A DNA stretch of 64,000 nt from Lithospermum erythrorhizon (lineage: Eukaryota; Streptophyta; Magnoliopsida; Boraginales; Boraginaceae), in assembly GCA_019722365.1 (NCBI GenBank), contig JADFUC010000388.1:434001-498000 (forward strand), read 5' to 3'. Positions 62,554 through 64,000 of the stretch are shown here, in pieces (position 1 is the stretch's first letter; every line of letters starts with the position of its first letter). The notes beneath the pieces were generated by a model that had not been told where the DNA came from, made no database searches, and worked only from the letters and a program-made list of their open reading frames with translations. A program made the translations under genes and the position numbers.

Positions 62554-63346
62554 TTGTGTTGAAATTATACACCTAAATAATATATTCCGAATTACTAAAT
62601 CCCACTAGTAATTGTCTAATAATTCAGTTTGTTTCATTGATTTCCATTGAATTGTTGCATGTTGAAGGAAGACGACAATGGAGTGTAATAGTGGTCCATG
62701 ATGAAGATAAGTCCTGTTTGTGGTGGTAAGTGCAATTGTGGTCCAATTTAGAAAGCCTGATCTGTGATGATTTAAAGAGGGTTGGCAATAGAAGACGAAC
62801 AATGCTTATTGATGTGGTCCGAAAAGTGCCATTTTATGTCTCAACTATATTACCTTATCATTTTCAAAGCTTCCAAAATTCAAGAAAAATATCGTGTATT
62901 ATATCGATATGGCAAGATTCCCCCTTCACATTTCTTCAAAATTATGTTTGATATTGTTTACTTTATGAAGTTTTGGCTATTCACCATTTTCATTTTAGCA
63001 ATATGATCAAATAACTATTATGGTACACGAACCAGTGGCAATGAATTTGATTTTTGTCCTAAAGCTTAAGAATGGTTCTTAAACCTTTTTGTTGGTTACA
63101 ATATTGATTTTAAAAACCATGATAAATTTTTGTTACATTATATTTTGTACACAAACTAATTATAATCAAAAGCCATGTGTTAATATTAATATTGGCTAAA
63201 ACTTATTATAACAACAAATTGTTTACAAATATTTTGTTCTGTATTTCCTTCACTCTGATCTATATGTTCTTCCATGTTTTCGTTTAGCTAGCTACCGTTA
63301 GTAAGGCAGGCCATGTACGTATAATGACATTTAACTATTTAAGGCA
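62554..63346. other. Interval between two LTR-like copies
   Basis: ~790 bp, AT-rich. No primer-binding site matching a common tRNA directly follows the left copy and no retroelement domain is visible. Short open frames (for example 62730-62951) carry no recognisable motif. Confidence 0.45.
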
Positions 63347-64000
63347 TGTAATGCAAAGAAGAATTTTTATTATTTATGATAGGGATCTGAAAATAAAAAA
63401 AGCATAACTGCTTGAGGCTTTTCGATGCAGGTTTTATCAAATCGAAGAGGATCGTATCGTATGAGTCTAAGCGTTTGATGGCGATTTGTGAGATGTTTGA
63501 GCACAACTTGGCTTGGCTTGATTTCAGTGCTGATAGGGCTTGGCTTGGCTGAGGCAGGCTGATTGATTTGATTTGATTTGGATAGGAGCTTTAGGCCAGT
63601 GGATATTGAGGCTGATGCAGGCTTGGATATCGTCAGAGCGGGGCGCAGCGAGTTTATTACATGTTGGTTGTATGGATTTGATGCTGAGGCGGAGCAGATG
63701 CTTTGGAGTTAATGAACTGCTATGACGTCTGCTGATGTGGAACAGCTTTTGAGTCTTCTTGAGTGGGACTTTGGATTTATTCTTAGTCTTGCTTTTGGTG
63801 GGCCAGCAAACGAGAATGCTTGTCGCTTGAGAGAGGGCTTGTAGTGCGCATTATGACAACTTGAGTTGAGATAGAGGCTACGAGCATTTTGTATGGAGTG
63901 ATATGAAGCCCAGTGTTGAAGCGTGTTCTTGGTTGTCTTCACGGTGGAAGCGTGTTGTATGAGTGAATTTAAGAGATATGACGAGAGATTGGGACTTAGT
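63347..64000 (+). repeat. Long LTR-like repeat, copy C (5' part, runs off the window)
   Basis: Same orientation as copy B and alignable to it over the first ~600 bases with many small indels. For example 'gaactgctatgacgt..gc' is at 63713 and 'gaactctgctatgacgttgc' at 61377, and 'tatgg.gtgatatga' occurs in both. Its end lies beyond the window. Confidence 0.65.

Noticed and set aside
1..64000. tRNA, rRNA or CRISPR features
   Set aside because: No B-box-like GTTCGAATC with matching acceptor stem, no rRNA-like sequence and no regularly spaced short repeats with unique spacers were found; a covariance-model search would be needed to exclude small RNAs.

Overview
The window is nuclear DNA of a flowering plant, very probably a eudicot. 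It is AT-rich, its genes have many short exons with GT-AG introns, and it carries a chloroplast-type aspartate aminotransferase, a plant receptor-like kinase, a PARALLEL SPINDLE 1 homologue and an LHCII chlorophyll-binding relic. Copia, hAT and Stowaway-type elements lie between them. I cannot name the species. There is no bacterial, organellar or CRISPR-like content.

Layout, left to right. 1-1820 is the 3' part of a long LTR-like repeat whose relatives reappear at 60977-62553 and 63347-64000. 3479-10236 (minus) is a complete 12-exon WDR3/UTP12-type WD40 gene (950 aa, SSU processome). A 1.7 kb non-autonomous hAT-like element (10295-11991) sits 58 bp upstream of its ATG. 13549-13700 is a frameshifted RPL39 exon next to a tandem repeat. 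16235-20253 (plus) is the chloroplast aspartate aminotransferase gene (ASP5 type) with an apparent one-base break in its first exon. Convergent with it, 21018-24290 (minus) is a 10-exon receptor-like kinase of 449 aa. 24.3-29.6 kb is gene-poor with a textbook Stowaway MITE. 30028-31245 (plus) is a one-exon protein with a PNRC/EDC1-type proline motif and two internal tandem arrays. 33575-35701 (plus) is a small ROMO1/MGR2-like inner-membrane protein gene. 36.7-43.5 kb is a rearranged Copia region: a partial direct LTR, an inverted full LTR with a PBS, a decayed integrase-RT-RNase H region and a 3' LTR. 45986-50066 (plus) is a 4-exon plant protein with a C-terminal EAR motif. Convergent with it, 51337-56134 (minus) is a 5-exon FHA + PIN protein (PS1 type, 1017 aa) carrying six TPDKE[N/K] motifs. 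57546-57931 (minus) is an LHCII pseudogene. The last 6 kb is repeats, including a strong G-quadruplex candidate.

The genes do not form an operon or pathway cluster; they are independent housekeeping, signalling and meiosis genes separated by repeats. The intact exon structures of WDR3, the kinase, the EAR-motif gene and PS1 (every splice phase closes) contrast with small indels in the ASP5 first exon, RPL39, the ROMO1 second exon and all the retroelement sequence. Some of those breaks may therefore be consensus errors of the assembly, which only reads can settle.

The most rewarding points for follow-up are the KEN-box/TP array in the PS1 homologue, the triplicated splice-donor segment in its first intron, a 93-nt stop-free in-frame intron in the kinase that would add a hydrophobic segment if retained, the hAT insertion at the WDR3 promoter, and the two arrays in the PNRC protein.
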